DNA of 53,268 bases from Clostridium sp. AM33-3 (lineage in GTDB: Bacteria > Bacillota > Clostridia > Lachnospirales > Lachnospiraceae): the NCBI RefSeq assembly GCF_003480315.1, contig NZ_QUIV01000020.1, positions 1 to 53,268 of the forward strand, written 5' to 3'. This document shows positions 1 to 7,901 of the stretch, piece after piece (within the stretch, counting starts at the first letter, position 1; each line of letters opens with the position of its first letter). A program made the translations under genes and the position numbers. The notes under the pieces were generated by a model, which saw only the letters and a program-made list of their open reading frames with translations, did no database searches and was not told the DNA's origin.

Positions 1-57
1 TTCAATCTTTCATTTTCAAGGTTCATGTTGTTGCTGTTCTCAGCGGCAACGTTCAAT

Positions 58-86
58 ATTTTATCACATCGTTTTCGCTTTGTCAA
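58..86 (-). promoter_or_regulatory. rRNA-type promoter P3 (most downstream of three)
   Basis: On the minus strand the -35 TTGACA (81-86) and -10 TAAAAT (58-63) are separated by exactly 17 bp, with an A-tract just upstream of the -35. It is the last of three equally built promoters pointing out of the left edge. The transcript start (about 45-50) is followed by a leader containing CTTGAAAATGAAAG, of the kind that precedes 16S genes. The 16S gene itself is outside the window, so the target is inferred. Confidence 0.8.
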
Positions 87-151
87 CAACTTTTTTAAAT
101 TTCTTTTTGAATCTTTTCAGATTCGCTTTGCTGTTTTCAGCAGCGTGTTAT

Positions 152-180
152 ATCTTACCAGATATTCACGCGCTTGTCAA
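152..180 (-). promoter_or_regulatory. rRNA-type promoter P2
   Basis: Minus-strand -35 TTGACA (175-180), 17-bp spacer, -10 TAAGAT (152-157). It is preceded by the A-rich stretch AAAATAAAAAGTTG, which looks like an UP element. It shares the GTTGTTGACAA core with P3, so the two probably arose by tandem duplication. Confidence 0.82.
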
Positions 181-234
181 CAACTTTTTATTTTTTCTTT
201 TTTACCCTCGCGCTATTTTTCGCGGGTGAGTTAT

Positions 235-263
235 ACTATATCATTTTACTGCTGGTTTGTCAA
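235..263 (-). promoter_or_regulatory. rRNA-type promoter P1 (most upstream)
   Basis: Minus-strand -35 TTGACA (258-263), 17-bp spacer, -10 TATAGT (235-240). Together with P2 and P3 this gives three strong sigma-A promoters within about 200 bp, the usual architecture ahead of a Firmicutes rRNA operon. The stretch 1-354 holds no protein gene, only these promoters and the cvpA terminator. Confidence 0.83.
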
Positions 264-293
264 CGGTTTTTCCAAATTTTATCTTATTTTATC

Positions 294-338
294 GTAAAAA
301 AGGAGCTGCAAATGCAAGAATGCATCCAAAGCCCCTTC
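294..338 (-). terminator. Intrinsic terminator after cvpA
   Basis: Read on the minus strand, AAGGGGCT and AGCTCCTT pair around an inner ATGCA/TGCAT stem, followed by a run of T. It lies just after the cvpA stop and separates that transcription unit from the strong rRNA promoters starting about 35 bp downstream. Confidence 0.8.
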
Positions 339-354
339 TCCACGCTATTTTCCC

Positions 355-1080
355 TTACAAAAAACCATTTAAAATGCGAATGAACAACCAGTTAAACAAG
401 TTATTTTGATACAACAGGCTAAGCCACCAGCTTGCTTCAATCTGCATCAGAAGTGGCTGTGTCCACGGCATTCCGGAGCAAGCTTTGATCACCAGCCCAG
501 CCAGCCATATAAACAGCAGGCCAGCCACCGCCCCCAGTAGCGCACCAGCCAGCTGATTCAGTTCCCACAGGATCGGCAGCCTTGCAATCTGATTCAGCCA
601 GTGCGTTCCAACACGGAAAAACAGAAAAACCACTGAGAACAGGATCCCAGATCCAAGGACCCGTATAATCATGGTTGTCAGATAAGAACCAAGATAATCA
701 AAAAAACGTTCTACTCCCAGCATTTGATAGATTTCGCTGTTATTGTTTTCAAGCAGCACTTCTTTCATCTGCTCGGGCAATTTCAATTTTTCTATCATAT
801 CCCGTTGATAAGACGGCTGTACCTCCGCTTCATTTTCTGCATCACCCTGAACTCCCGCCATGTGCAGAAGTCCCTGTCCAATCGTCTGATGAATCGCAGT
901 ATTGTTATTTAATGCTGCTGTGACACCAGGCATTGCCACCCGCGTCACAATCAGGCTTAATATCAAAGCTGACATCGTCACAGCGATGCGCACCAGCCCT
1001 CTGTAATGCCCATACAGAACCATAGACAGCCAGAATACGCCCACACCCACAGACAGCCAGTGTTCTGTTAAAAAATCCAT
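355..1080 (-). CDS. cvpA: CvpA family membrane protein
   Basis: A protein of about 241 residues matching the CvpA (colicin V production) family. It starts with a hydrophobic helix at about residues 6-23 and a GxxRG turn, followed by a second helix. A polar loop of about 80 residues leads to two or three further helices. E. coli CvpA is needed for colicin V export, and its role in Firmicutes is poorly defined. I chose the ATG at 1080 because TGGAG lies 6 nt ahead of it; an in-frame ATG at 1107 has no comparable ribosome site. It is the last gene of the leftward run and has its own terminator. The family call is firm, the function is not. Confidence 0.75.
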   Translation of the reverse strand: MDFLTEHWLSVGVGVFWLSMVLYGHYRGLVRIAVTMSALILSLIVTRVAMPGVTAALNNNTAIHQTIGQGLLHMAGVQGDAENEAEVQPSYQRDMIEKLKLPEQMKEVLLENNNSEIYQMLGVERFFDYLGSYLTTMIIRVLGSGILFSVVFLFFRVGTHWLNQIARLPILWELNQLAGALLGAVAGLLFIWLAGLVIKACSGMPWTQPLLMQIEASWWLSLLYQNNLFNWLFIRILNGFL

Positions 1081-1154
1081 TTTCCGCTCCATTCTGCCAT
1101 ATTCCATGTATTACGGTCTTCTTCTACTCTCACAAGCTGACCGCATCCAAAATT

Positions 1155-1991
1155 TTAATCAGCAGAAAGCACGAGCTTTTCAATCGCGTCTGCCACTCCG
1201 TCCTCATCATTGGTCACTGTAACATAATCCGCTTCTGTTTTCAGCGCTTCCACCGCATTGCCCATGGCAACGCCAATACCGGCCATGCGGATCATAGTCA
1301 TGTCATTTTCCCCATCACCGAATCCCATAGTCTGCTTCCTGCTCAGTCCCAGATGTTTCGCCAGTCGAAGTATTGCTTCCCCTTTGGTTGCTCCTTGCGC
1401 ATTGATCTCCAGATTATTATCCAGGGATGAACTGACAATTACATCACCGCGTTCCTGCAGCTCCCGTCTGGCACGTGCCCGTTCCTGCTGATCTCCAAAG
1501 AAATAATTGATCTTCTCTACCGGCAGTCCGGTATCGCGGACTTTTTCCATTACATTCGGAACTTCCCGACGTGTCTGACGGATCATGGTCTGGATCGTAT
1601 CCGGAATCGCATACTCATCCATATGTTCAAGAAAGCGGCTTTCACCATAAGCATAGCCAGCTACATATGCATCATACATCGTATGGAATTTTTCTGCCAG
1701 TTCCAGAATCTCGACCGCCTGCGCACAGCTCAGTTTGCGTTCATCCAGAATTTTGTGTTTTTCTACATCTTCCACGATAGCGCCATTCGTCGTAATGGCA
1801 TATTGAATTCCTGGCAAAATACGCAGAAATTCCGGCACTCCGCTCCAGATACGTCCGGTACAGGGCACAACATAAATTCCGCGGGCAATACATTCCCGCA
1901 ATACTTTTTCATTCCTGGCAGAGAGACGCTTCTGGCTATCCAGAAGCGTCCCGTCTAAATCCAAGGCTATTAATCTGATATCTGTTCTCAT
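1155..1991 (-). CDS. Cof-type HAD-IIB family sugar-phosphate phosphatase
   Basis: A 278-residue HAD-superfamily hydrolase. Motif I is seen as DLDGTLLDS (residues 10-18), where the first Asp is the nucleophile and the second the acid/base. Motif II is the TTNGA turn near residue 68. Motifs III and IV are a conserved Lys in GATKGEA and GDGENDM near residue 225. The large cap between residues 85 and 190 is type C2B, typical of Cof/YidA phosphatases that act on sugar phosphates or flavin precursors; the substrate cannot be read from sequence. The ATG overlaps the stop of the upstream TPR gene (TAATG), so the two are translationally coupled. Confidence 0.88.
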   Translation of the reverse strand: MRTDIRLIALDLDGTLLDSQKRLSARNEKVLRECIARGIYVVPCTGRIWSGVPEFLRILPGIQYAITTNGAIVEDVEKHKILDERKLSCAQAVEILELAEKFHTMYDAYVAGYAYGESRFLEHMDEYAIPDTIQTMIRQTRREVPNVMEKVRDTGLPVEKINYFFGDQQERARARRELQERGDVIVSSSLDNNLEINAQGATKGEAILRLAKHLGLSRKQTMGFGDGENDMTMIRMAGIGVAMGNAVEALKTEADYVTVTNDEDGVADAIEKLVLSAD

Positions 1992-3892
1992 TATATAAAG
2001 TGCTCTTCCTTTAAAATAAGCATACCATCTTTGTCATACTTGGAAGAAAACAATCCCTTGATGGCCTTTCCAAGAGATGGCTTTTCCGCACGATCTGCAG
2101 CTTCCTCAATTAGAGCCTCCGCTTCTTTACGGACCAGCGGGATGCCATCTTCTTCCATGATTTCAATCCGCTCATAAAGCGCAAGCATACTCTTGCCGGT
2201 AATGCTACAATCGATTTCCGATGCATATTTACAGCAGTACTGAGCAAATTCATCAATGCCCATTTCTTCCTCTTCTGCTGCCTCTTCTTCCGTATCCTTC
2301 TCTTCCACTTCCGGTTCCGGCGCACGCATTGCTTCTTCGCTGACCGGAGCAATGCGGCGTACCGACCGGTCTTCTGCTCCAGCTTCAGAGTGCGCATCCG
2401 CCTGGTCTTCACGAACTGTTTCGGACTGAACTTCCGGCTCTGCATCCTGCACCGGCGGATAATCACAGCCGATGCACTCAAACTTATCTGCCAAAGATGG
2501 ATTCTGCGCATGCAGCATCTCCATCTGCTTTGGATTATCGATCAGGATAATGCGCATGCCGCTTGTATCACGGGTCATAAGTATTTCCAGTTCTCCGATC
2601 ATCTGCGGAGTTAAATCTCCAGCCTCCTCAATCATCAGATCTTTTCCGCTCAGCTTATCTGCACAGGCAAGAATTCCTCGCTTATTCAGCTTGGAACCGG
2701 TAATCTTTGCCACCGGATTCTTGACTCCAGTCTCTTTCTGAATCTGCTTCAAAGTCTGAATGGCAATCTCCATGCCCTTTTCAGGAGAACGCGCCTCAAT
2801 CATCAGATGATTGGTCATACGCGGAAGCTCCGGCTCTTCCTCAAGCTCTTCCACCTCCAGCTCTTCTTCTGCCTCCGGTTCTGGAGTTTCCTGCGCTGCA
2901 ACTGCATTCTGCTCTGCCGCCGGCATACGGCGGATGGAATCAAGTACACGGGTCTTGCCCAGATCATTTTCATTCTCTTCTACTTCATCAGTACCTATCC
3001 GCGACACCTCTTTCGCAAGCTGTGCCTCAGCTTCAGCCTGTTTCACCTGAGCCGCGATCACTTCTTTTCCATAAGACAGATCCGGGGTAATGCTGACATC
3101 CTGATTTTCCTCAGCCGTATTCTCAATTTCCGCAGTTTCCTCAGCCACCACATCCGGCTCTGTCGAAGTTTCCATTATTTCTGATTCAACAGTCCGGTCC
3201 TGATCGGGCAGTTCTTCATCATGATCCACAGAATCTTCCGCCTCAAAAGCCTGTTCCACTGCGCGAAGTTTCTCCTCATACTTGTCCCGGTTCTCCACCA
3301 GATCCATCTGGTATTTGTTTAACGGCGCATACTGTATTTTCAGTTCCATAGCCTTGTCTACATACTTGCCCAGACCAAACATCAGCATAATCTTATCACA
3401 TGCTGCCACGCAGCGGTTTGCGTCGCCTGCACGATGATACAGATCAGCCAGTTCATACAGCCATTTTTCGTCCAGTTCTTCTTCCGTGTAACTTTCCAGA
3501 GAATGGATCTGCTGCTCAATCGGCGCGTCCATAGCCTTTAAGATCATATAGCGGAGCAAATGCTGACGCGGATCATCTCCCGCCAGATCACAGAACTCAC
3601 GATAATATGCATTGGCCTCTTCGACATTTCCCTCCTTCAGAGAAAGATCTGTCAGTTTGTAAAGCAGGCGCTTACCGATCGGCGCACGCTCAAAAGCCAT
3701 GAGCAGGATATCCTTCGCGTCCTGATACTCATGGTTCTTCTCATATACATTGGCAACCATAGACAACAGATTGGCATTGCGGACTTTTTTCCAGTCAATG
3801 GTATCCGCAATCTTCATGGCCGTCTCAAAATCGCCCTGATTACTTAATTTTCTGATCTGTTCTACTTTTATGTTGAACTCGTATTTATCCAT
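1991..3892 (-). CDS. TPR protein with acidic linker and degenerate AAA-like C-terminal domain
   Basis: A protein of about 633 residues with three parts. Residues 1-215 are helical with TPR-like pairs. Residues 220-360 are a Glu-rich, probably disordered linker. Residues 360-480 hold a compact domain (VAKITGSKLNKRG, then DLMIEEAGDLT, then RIILIDN) that resembles an AAA ATPase core with a Walker-B-like strand but no recognisable GxxxxGK[ST] loop. A C-terminal helical piece (about 545-590) resembles an AAA lid. No signal peptide or membrane helix is seen. The start is ATG 3892, 8 nt after AAAGGAG; an in-frame GTG at 3901 overlaps that site. It lies between recR and a Cof phosphatase. I know no function; a scaffold role is only a guess. 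Confidence 0.6.
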   Translation of the reverse strand: MDKYEFNIKVEQIRKLSNQGDFETAMKIADTIDWKKVRNANLLSMVANVYEKNHEYQDAKDILLMAFERAPIGKRLLYKLTDLSLKEGNVEEANAYYREFCDLAGDDPRQHLLRYMILKAMDAPIEQQIHSLESYTEEELDEKWLYELADLYHRAGDANRCVAACDKIMLMFGLGKYVDKAMELKIQYAPLNKYQMDLVENRDKYEEKLRAVEQAFEAEDSVDHDEELPDQDRTVESEIMETSTEPDVVAEETAEIENTAEENQDVSITPDLSYGKEVIAAQVKQAEAEAQLAKEVSRIGTDEVEENENDLGKTRVLDSIRRMPAAEQNAVAAQETPEPEAEEELEVEELEEEPELPRMTNHLMIEARSPEKGMEIAIQTLKQIQKETGVKNPVAKITGSKLNKRGILACADKLSGKDLMIEEAGDLTPQMIGELEILMTRDTSGMRIILIDNPKQMEMLHAQNPSLADKFECIGCDYPPVQDAEPEVQSETVREDQADAHSEAGAEDRSVRRIAPVSEEAMRAPEPEVEEKDTEEEAAEEEEMGIDEFAQYCCKYASEIDCSITGKSMLALYERIEIMEEDGIPLVRKEAEALIEEAADRAEKPSLGKAIKGLFSSKYDKDGMLILKEEHFI

Positions 3893-3919
3893 CTTCTGCA
3901 CTCCTTTCCTGCCAACGGC

Positions 3920-4516
3920 TTACAGCTCCACGCGCCCTTCCAGGGCTCTCAGCAGGGTTACTTCATCAATATATTCCAGATCACCGCCCACCGGCACACC
4001 ACTTGCGATCCGGCTTACGCGTATCCCCGTCGGTTTGATCAGCTTGCTGATATACATGGCCGTGGTCTCGCCCTCAAGACTTGAATTGGTGGCAATGATC
4101 ACCTCTTTTATGTCCCCCTGAAGACGCTGCATTAGCTCCTTCAGCCTGATGTCATTGGGTCCTATACCCAGCATCGGAGAAATTGCTCCGTGCAGTACAT
4201 GGTACACACCTTCATACTTTCCGGTCTTTTCGTAAGCAGCCAGATCTCTGGTATTCTCCACCACCATGATGGTCTTGTGATCGCGCTTGTCGCTGCTGCA
4301 GATGGGACAAAGTTCCTGATCCGTCAGCGTATAGCATTCCTTACAGTAGCGGATGTTGGCCTTGGCCTGCGTAATGGCTCCCGCCAGGCTTGCCACCTGC
4401 TCCTGCGGCATGTTGATGATGTGAAATGCCAGTCTCTGGGCTGATTTGCTTCCAACCCCCGGAAGCTTTGATAATTCTTCGATCAGTGTTGTGATCTGTT
4501 TGCTGTAATAATCCAT
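3920..4516 (-). CDS. recR: Recombination mediator protein RecR
   Basis: A 198-residue RecR, the usual family length. It has the N-terminal helix-hairpin-helix ([15 protein letters not shown]), a four-Cys zinc finger ([16 protein letters not shown]) and a Toprim domain with [13 protein letters not shown] and the acidic ATNSSLEGE region. RecR works with RecF and RecO to load RecA on gapped DNA. I chose the start MDYYSKQ by family alignment. It begins 2 nt after the ybaB stop, and upstream in-frame codons would run back into ybaB. The order dnaX-ybaB-recR is the classic bacterial arrangement. Confidence 0.95.
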   Translation of the reverse strand: MDYYSKQITTLIEELSKLPGVGSKSAQRLAFHIINMPQEQVASLAGAITQAKANIRYCKECYTLTDQELCPICSSDKRDHKTIMVVENTRDLAAYEKTGKYEGVYHVLHGAISPMLGIGPNDIRLKELMQRLQGDIKEVIIATNSSLEGETTAMYISKLIKPTGIRVSRIASGVPVGGDLEYIDEVTLLRALEGRVEL

Positions 4517-4517
4517 T

Positions 4518-4871
4518 TTAGAATGGGAAGCCTCCGCCCAAACCACCTAAACCTCCGGTCAGCTTTGACATAGCTGCCTGGGACTCTTCCTCCATCTTAC
4601 GAAGCGCCTCATTGGTTGCCGCCACGATGAGATCCTGAAGCATCTCGATATCATCCGGATCTACCACTTCCTCCGCAAGCTTCACAGAAAGCACTTCTTT
4701 TTTACCGGAAACCGTTACAGTGACCGCACCGCCGCCTGCGGACGCGCTGTACTCTTTCTCTTCCAGCTCTTTGGTAGTCTCTTCCATCTGGCGCTGCATT
4801 CTCTGCGCCTGTTTCATTAAGTTATTCATATTGCCCGGCATACCGCCCGGGAATCCTCCACGTTTTGCCAT
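4518..4871 (-). CDS. ybaB: YbaB/EbfC family nucleoid-associated protein
   Basis: A 117-residue member of the YbaB/EbfC family: a Gly/Met-rich N-terminus, an Asn-Asn-Leu-Met-Lys-Gln-Ala helix, a central [15 protein letters not shown] beta segment, a VDPDD turn and a Gly-rich tail. Homologues form tweezer-like dimers that bind DNA. The ATG at 4871 sits 9 nt after AGGAGGAG; an in-frame TTG six bases upstream is too close to that site. It is co-transcribed with dnaX and recR. Confidence 0.93.
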   Translation of the reverse strand: MAKRGGFPGGMPGNMNNLMKQAQRMQRQMEETTKELEEKEYSASAGGGAVTVTVSGKKEVLSVKLAEEVVDPDDIEMLQDLIVAATNEALRKMEEESQAAMSKLTGGLGGLGGGFPF

Positions 4872-4912
4872 GATCAATTACTCCTCCTGTTTTCTATATC
4901 TGAATTGTTTTA

Positions 4913-6520
4913 CTAATCTTCAATGGTAATATCCATATGGATCGCGTTTTTCAGTTCTTCATCACTGACGTAGATGGTGTTCAAACGCTCTCCGGCGTTG
5001 CGCATGCGCGCTTTGAAATACATGGTCTTGCCATACTGTTCTTCTACATACTTCTCCAATGCCCCCAGAACCGTCGGGCGGCTTCCGATCGCATAGTTAT
5101 CGCTGTTGGAAAACACAATACACAGACAGCTGTCGCCGCTTGGCTCCAGAACTGTGTCACGGAAGCTCGGCCGGATAGAACCGCCCTGTTCCCGGATGAT
5201 CTTTCCCCAGTCCTGGCGGATGAGGTTTAAGTCCTCTAATTGTGCACGCGGAATGACCACCTGCTGCGGTGCCTGTACCGGTTCTGCTGCTGTCGTCGTG
5301 ATCGCTGCTCCCTGCGTTCCCATCCGGACCGCCATTTGCTGCATCATCTCCGCATTGACCGGAACACCTTCATCCATCCGGTCTTCCAGCTCATCCAGAC
5401 GCTGCAGGATAGAATCCAGATTCGGCTCCATTTGCGGCTTGGTCAGCTTAATGAGCGCCAGTTCAATAAGCACGCGTTTCTGACTGGCATAGCGGATCTG
5501 ATTAGCGAGTTCAGAAAAGATCCGGATAAAGCGCATGAGCGTCTCTCCGCTTATCATCTCTGCCTCTTCCCTCAGAAGCTTTAAGTTATCCTCAGACATA
5601 TCCAGCATGTTTTCCGCGTCATCCGCAGTTTTTAATATGAGAAGGTTTCTCAGATACCAGATAAAGTCTGTGACAAACTGTCCCAGTTCCCGGCCCTGGA
5701 TGACCATCTCTTCCAGTTTTTTCATACATGCTGTGGTATCTTTCGCAAGCACGGCGCGAAGCAGTTCGCTGAACACGCCTGAATCTACTGCGCCAAGCAC
5801 CTCCAGCACATTGTCATAGGTAAGAAGACTGCCGTAATGAAACGCCACACACTGGTCCAGAAGACTTAACGCGTCTCGCATGGAGCCGTCTGCCGCCTTG
5901 GCCACATAACGCAGAGCTTTTTCCTCCACCCGGATTTCCTCTGCATCAGCCAGTTCCCGCAGACGTGCCGCAATGGTGTCAATGGTAATACGCCGGAAAT
6001 CATAGCGCTGACACCTGGACAGGACTGTGACCGGGATCTTGTGAACCTCTGTAGTCGCCAGAATGAAGATTACGTAAGACGGCGGCTCCTCCAGGGTTTT
6101 TAACAGCGCGTTAAACGCGCCGGTAGAAAGCATATGCACCTCATCGATGATGTAGACCCGGTATGCTCCCTCAGTAGGCGGATACTGAACCTGCTCACGA
6201 ATCTCACGGATGTTCTCAACACCATTGTTAGATGCCGCATCAATTTCCACCACATTCATGGAACTTCCAGATGCAATGGCCTTGCAGGCCGCGCATTCGT
6301 TGCATGGGCTTCCGTTCACCGGATGCTCACAGTTAACCGCTTTGGCAAAGATCTTTGCAATGGTAGTCTTGCCGGTTCCGCGGGTGCCGCAAAACAGATA
6401 CGCATGTCCGATACGTCCGCTGGTAATCTGGTTTTTCAAAGTCTGCACGATATGATCCTGGCCCTTGACATCGTCAAATTCCACCGGGCGCCATTTGCGG
6501 TACAGTGCAGTGTATGACAT
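4913..6520 (-). CDS. dnaX: DNA polymerase III subunit gamma/tau
   Basis: A 535-residue clamp-loader ATPase. It shows Walker A GTRGTGKTT (about residue 45), a four-Cys zinc module (CEHPVNGSPCNECAACK), Walker B IIDEVHML (about 123), the SRC sensor in LSRCQRYDF and the collar domain. Residues 380-535 form the tau-like tail. It assembles with delta and delta' (HolB is encoded at 46919) to load the beta clamp at the fork. I saw no obvious slippery heptamer for an internal frameshift, so a separate gamma form is not suggested. It is followed by ybaB and recR. Confidence 0.95.
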   Translation of the reverse strand: MSYTALYRKWRPVEFDDVKGQDHIVQTLKNQITSGRIGHAYLFCGTRGTGKTTIAKIFAKAVNCEHPVNGSPCNECAACKAIASGSSMNVVEIDAASNNGVENIREIREQVQYPPTEGAYRVYIIDEVHMLSTGAFNALLKTLEEPPSYVIFILATTEVHKIPVTVLSRCQRYDFRRITIDTIAARLRELADAEEIRVEEKALRYVAKAADGSMRDALSLLDQCVAFHYGSLLTYDNVLEVLGAVDSGVFSELLRAVLAKDTTACMKKLEEMVIQGRELGQFVTDFIWYLRNLLILKTADDAENMLDMSEDNLKLLREEAEMISGETLMRFIRIFSELANQIRYASQKRVLIELALIKLTKPQMEPNLDSILQRLDELEDRMDEGVPVNAEMMQQMAVRMGTQGAAITTTAAEPVQAPQQVVIPRAQLEDLNLIRQDWGKIIREQGGSIRPSFRDTVLEPSGDSCLCIVFSNSDNYAIGSRPTVLGALEKYVEEQYGKTMYFKARMRNAGERLNTIYVSDEELKNAIHMDITIED

Positions 6521-6562
6521 ATTCCTTAACTCCTTGCTTCCGGCAGTCCGAAATGAATGCCG

Positions 6563-7639
6563 TTATTCGTCGCCAAAGCTGATTCCGATCATCTTGGCTT
6601 CCTGAATCATGGAGCAGTTTGGGTCTACCGTCTTTAACTTGCCGGCAACCACTTCCAGCGGAACCTCTGTGATCTCGTTGTTCTTCACTGCTACCATGTA
6701 ACCGTATTTCTTTTCCTGAATCAGTTTGGCTGCTGCCGCGCCCAGACGGGTCGAAAGCACCCGGTCATAAGGACATGGCTCCCCGCCCCTCTGCGTGTGA
6801 CCCGGAACGGTAACGCGGACTTCCTGTCCGGTTTTTTCCGTAATCTGAGCGCCAAGCGCATAAGCTACGGACGGATATACCACCTGATTCTTTTTCTTTT
6901 CTTTTAATTCTTTCTTGCTTAATATCGCATCCTCTTTGGAGATCGCGCCTTCCGCAACCGCCAGAATAGAGAAGCGTTTACCCTGTCTGCTGCGCTCTTT
7001 TAACGCCTCAACAATGACATCGATATCGTATGGAATCTCCGGAAGCAGGATGATATCTGCTCCGCCCGCAATTCCGGCATACAGCGTCAGCCAGCCAACC
7101 TTATGACCCATGACTTCCACAATAAAAACACGGCCATGGGATGCCGCAGTTGTGTGGATACAGTCGATGGCATTTGCTGCTACATTGATGGCGCTCTGAA
7201 AGCCGAAGGTCACATCAGTTCCCCAGAGATCATTATCGATCGTCTTCGGAAGGGATACCACGTTAAGGCCCTCCTCCCTCAGAAGATTGGCCGTTTTCTG
7301 GCTTCCGTTTCCACCCAGCACCACCAGACATTCCAGTTTCAGTTTCCGGTATGTGTGCTTCATGGCTTCTACCTTGTCCAGACCATTCTCATCCGGAACA
7401 CGCATCAGCTTGAACGGTTGTCTTGACGTTCCGAGGATGGTTCCGCCCTTTGTCAGGATTCCGGAAAAATCCGAAGGTTTCATGATCTGGTAGTCTGCGT
7501 ACATAAGGCCTTTATAGCCATCTTCAAAACCAATGATCTCTACATCTTCAAACATCTTATACAGCGCTTTGGCCACACCGCGCATGGTTGCATTTAAGCT
7601 CTGGCAGTCGCCGCCGCTGGTCAGCATTCCAATTCTCAT
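6563..7639 (-). CDS. pfkA: 6-phosphofructokinase, mixed-substrate (group III-like) type
   Basis: A protein of about 358 residues that phosphorylates fructose 6-phosphate to fructose 1,6-bisphosphate in glycolysis. It has the N-terminal TSGGDCQSLNA phosphate loop, a GGNGSQKTA motif (109-117), PKTIDND (131-137) with catalytic Asp135, and the MGH and PGHTQRGG motifs. The donor-deciding positions are mixed: Gly112 (E. coli Gly104) is ATP-like, whereas Lys132 (E. coli Gly124) is the Lys of pyrophosphate and mixed-substrate enzymes. The position equivalent to E. coli Asp103 is Asn111. An ATG at 7639 matches the family start; a GTG at 7648 lies inside the likely ribosome site. It has its own promoter and a long leader. 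Confidence 0.9.
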   Translation of the reverse strand: MRIGMLTSGGDCQSLNATMRGVAKALYKMFEDVEIIGFEDGYKGLMYADYQIMKPSDFSGILTKGGTILGTSRQPFKLMRVPDENGLDKVEAMKHTYRKLKLECLVVLGGNGSQKTANLLREEGLNVVSLPKTIDNDLWGTDVTFGFQSAINVAANAIDCIHTTAASHGRVFIVEVMGHKVGWLTLYAGIAGGADIILLPEIPYDIDVIVEALKERSRQGKRFSILAVAEGAISKEDAILSKKELKEKKKNQVVYPSVAYALGAQITEKTGQEVRVTVPGHTQRGGEPCPYDRVLSTRLGAAAAKLIQEKKYGYMVAVKNNEITEVPLEVVAGKLKTVDPNCSMIQEAKMIGISFGDE

Positions 7640-7775
7640 CGAAGACACACCCTTCTTTCTTTATTTTTCGTGAACATAGGGAAAATTTCCCCATTCTGCT
7701 ACTCGTGACTCCGTCACTCGTTTGCCTCGCCGTTCGCCACAACCGTGCAAGCACGTTTTTGGCTCACTTTCGCTC
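7640..7775 (-). promoter_or_regulatory. Structured untranslated leader of pfkA
   Basis: About 135 nt of leader rich in short dyads on the minus strand: ACGTGCTTGCACG, GTGACGGAGTCAC and GGGGAAATTTTCCC. Imperfect copies of an ACGAG/GCGAA pattern also recur. No riboswitch class that I know fits. It may be a transcript-stabilising or attenuating leader, but no U-tract terminator follows the hairpins. Confidence 0.45.
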
Positions 7776-7780
7776 GTTAC

Positions 7781-7810
7781 ATTATAATACACTGTTTTCT
7801 CGTTTGTCCA
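7781..7810 (-). promoter_or_regulatory. Promoter for the pfkA-dnaX run
   Basis: Minus-strand -35 TGGACA (7805-7810), 18-bp spacer, -10 TATAAT (7781-7786). No other clear promoter is seen before dnaX, ybaB, recR, the TPR gene, the Cof gene or cvpA, so this may drive the whole run. Confidence 0.65.
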
Positions 7811-7843
7811 TGATTTTATTACATAACATTATATCTTTATACC

Positions 7844-7885
7844 AAAAACAGCAGAACCGTATACATTTTCGGTTCTGCTGTTTTC
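7844..7885 (-). terminator. Intrinsic terminator after the large surface-protein gene
   Basis: Minus strand: AACAGCAGAACCG pairs perfectly with CGGTTCTGCTGTT around a 10-nt loop and runs into T's. It isolates the AT-rich surface-protein gene from pfkA. Confidence 0.9.
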
Positions 7886-7901
7886 ATCCTATTTTAAATC
7901 A

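Noticed and set aside
25..297. Small plus-strand frames in the left end
   Set aside because: They run through the three rRNA promoters and are composed of their T-rich antisense; no coding signature.
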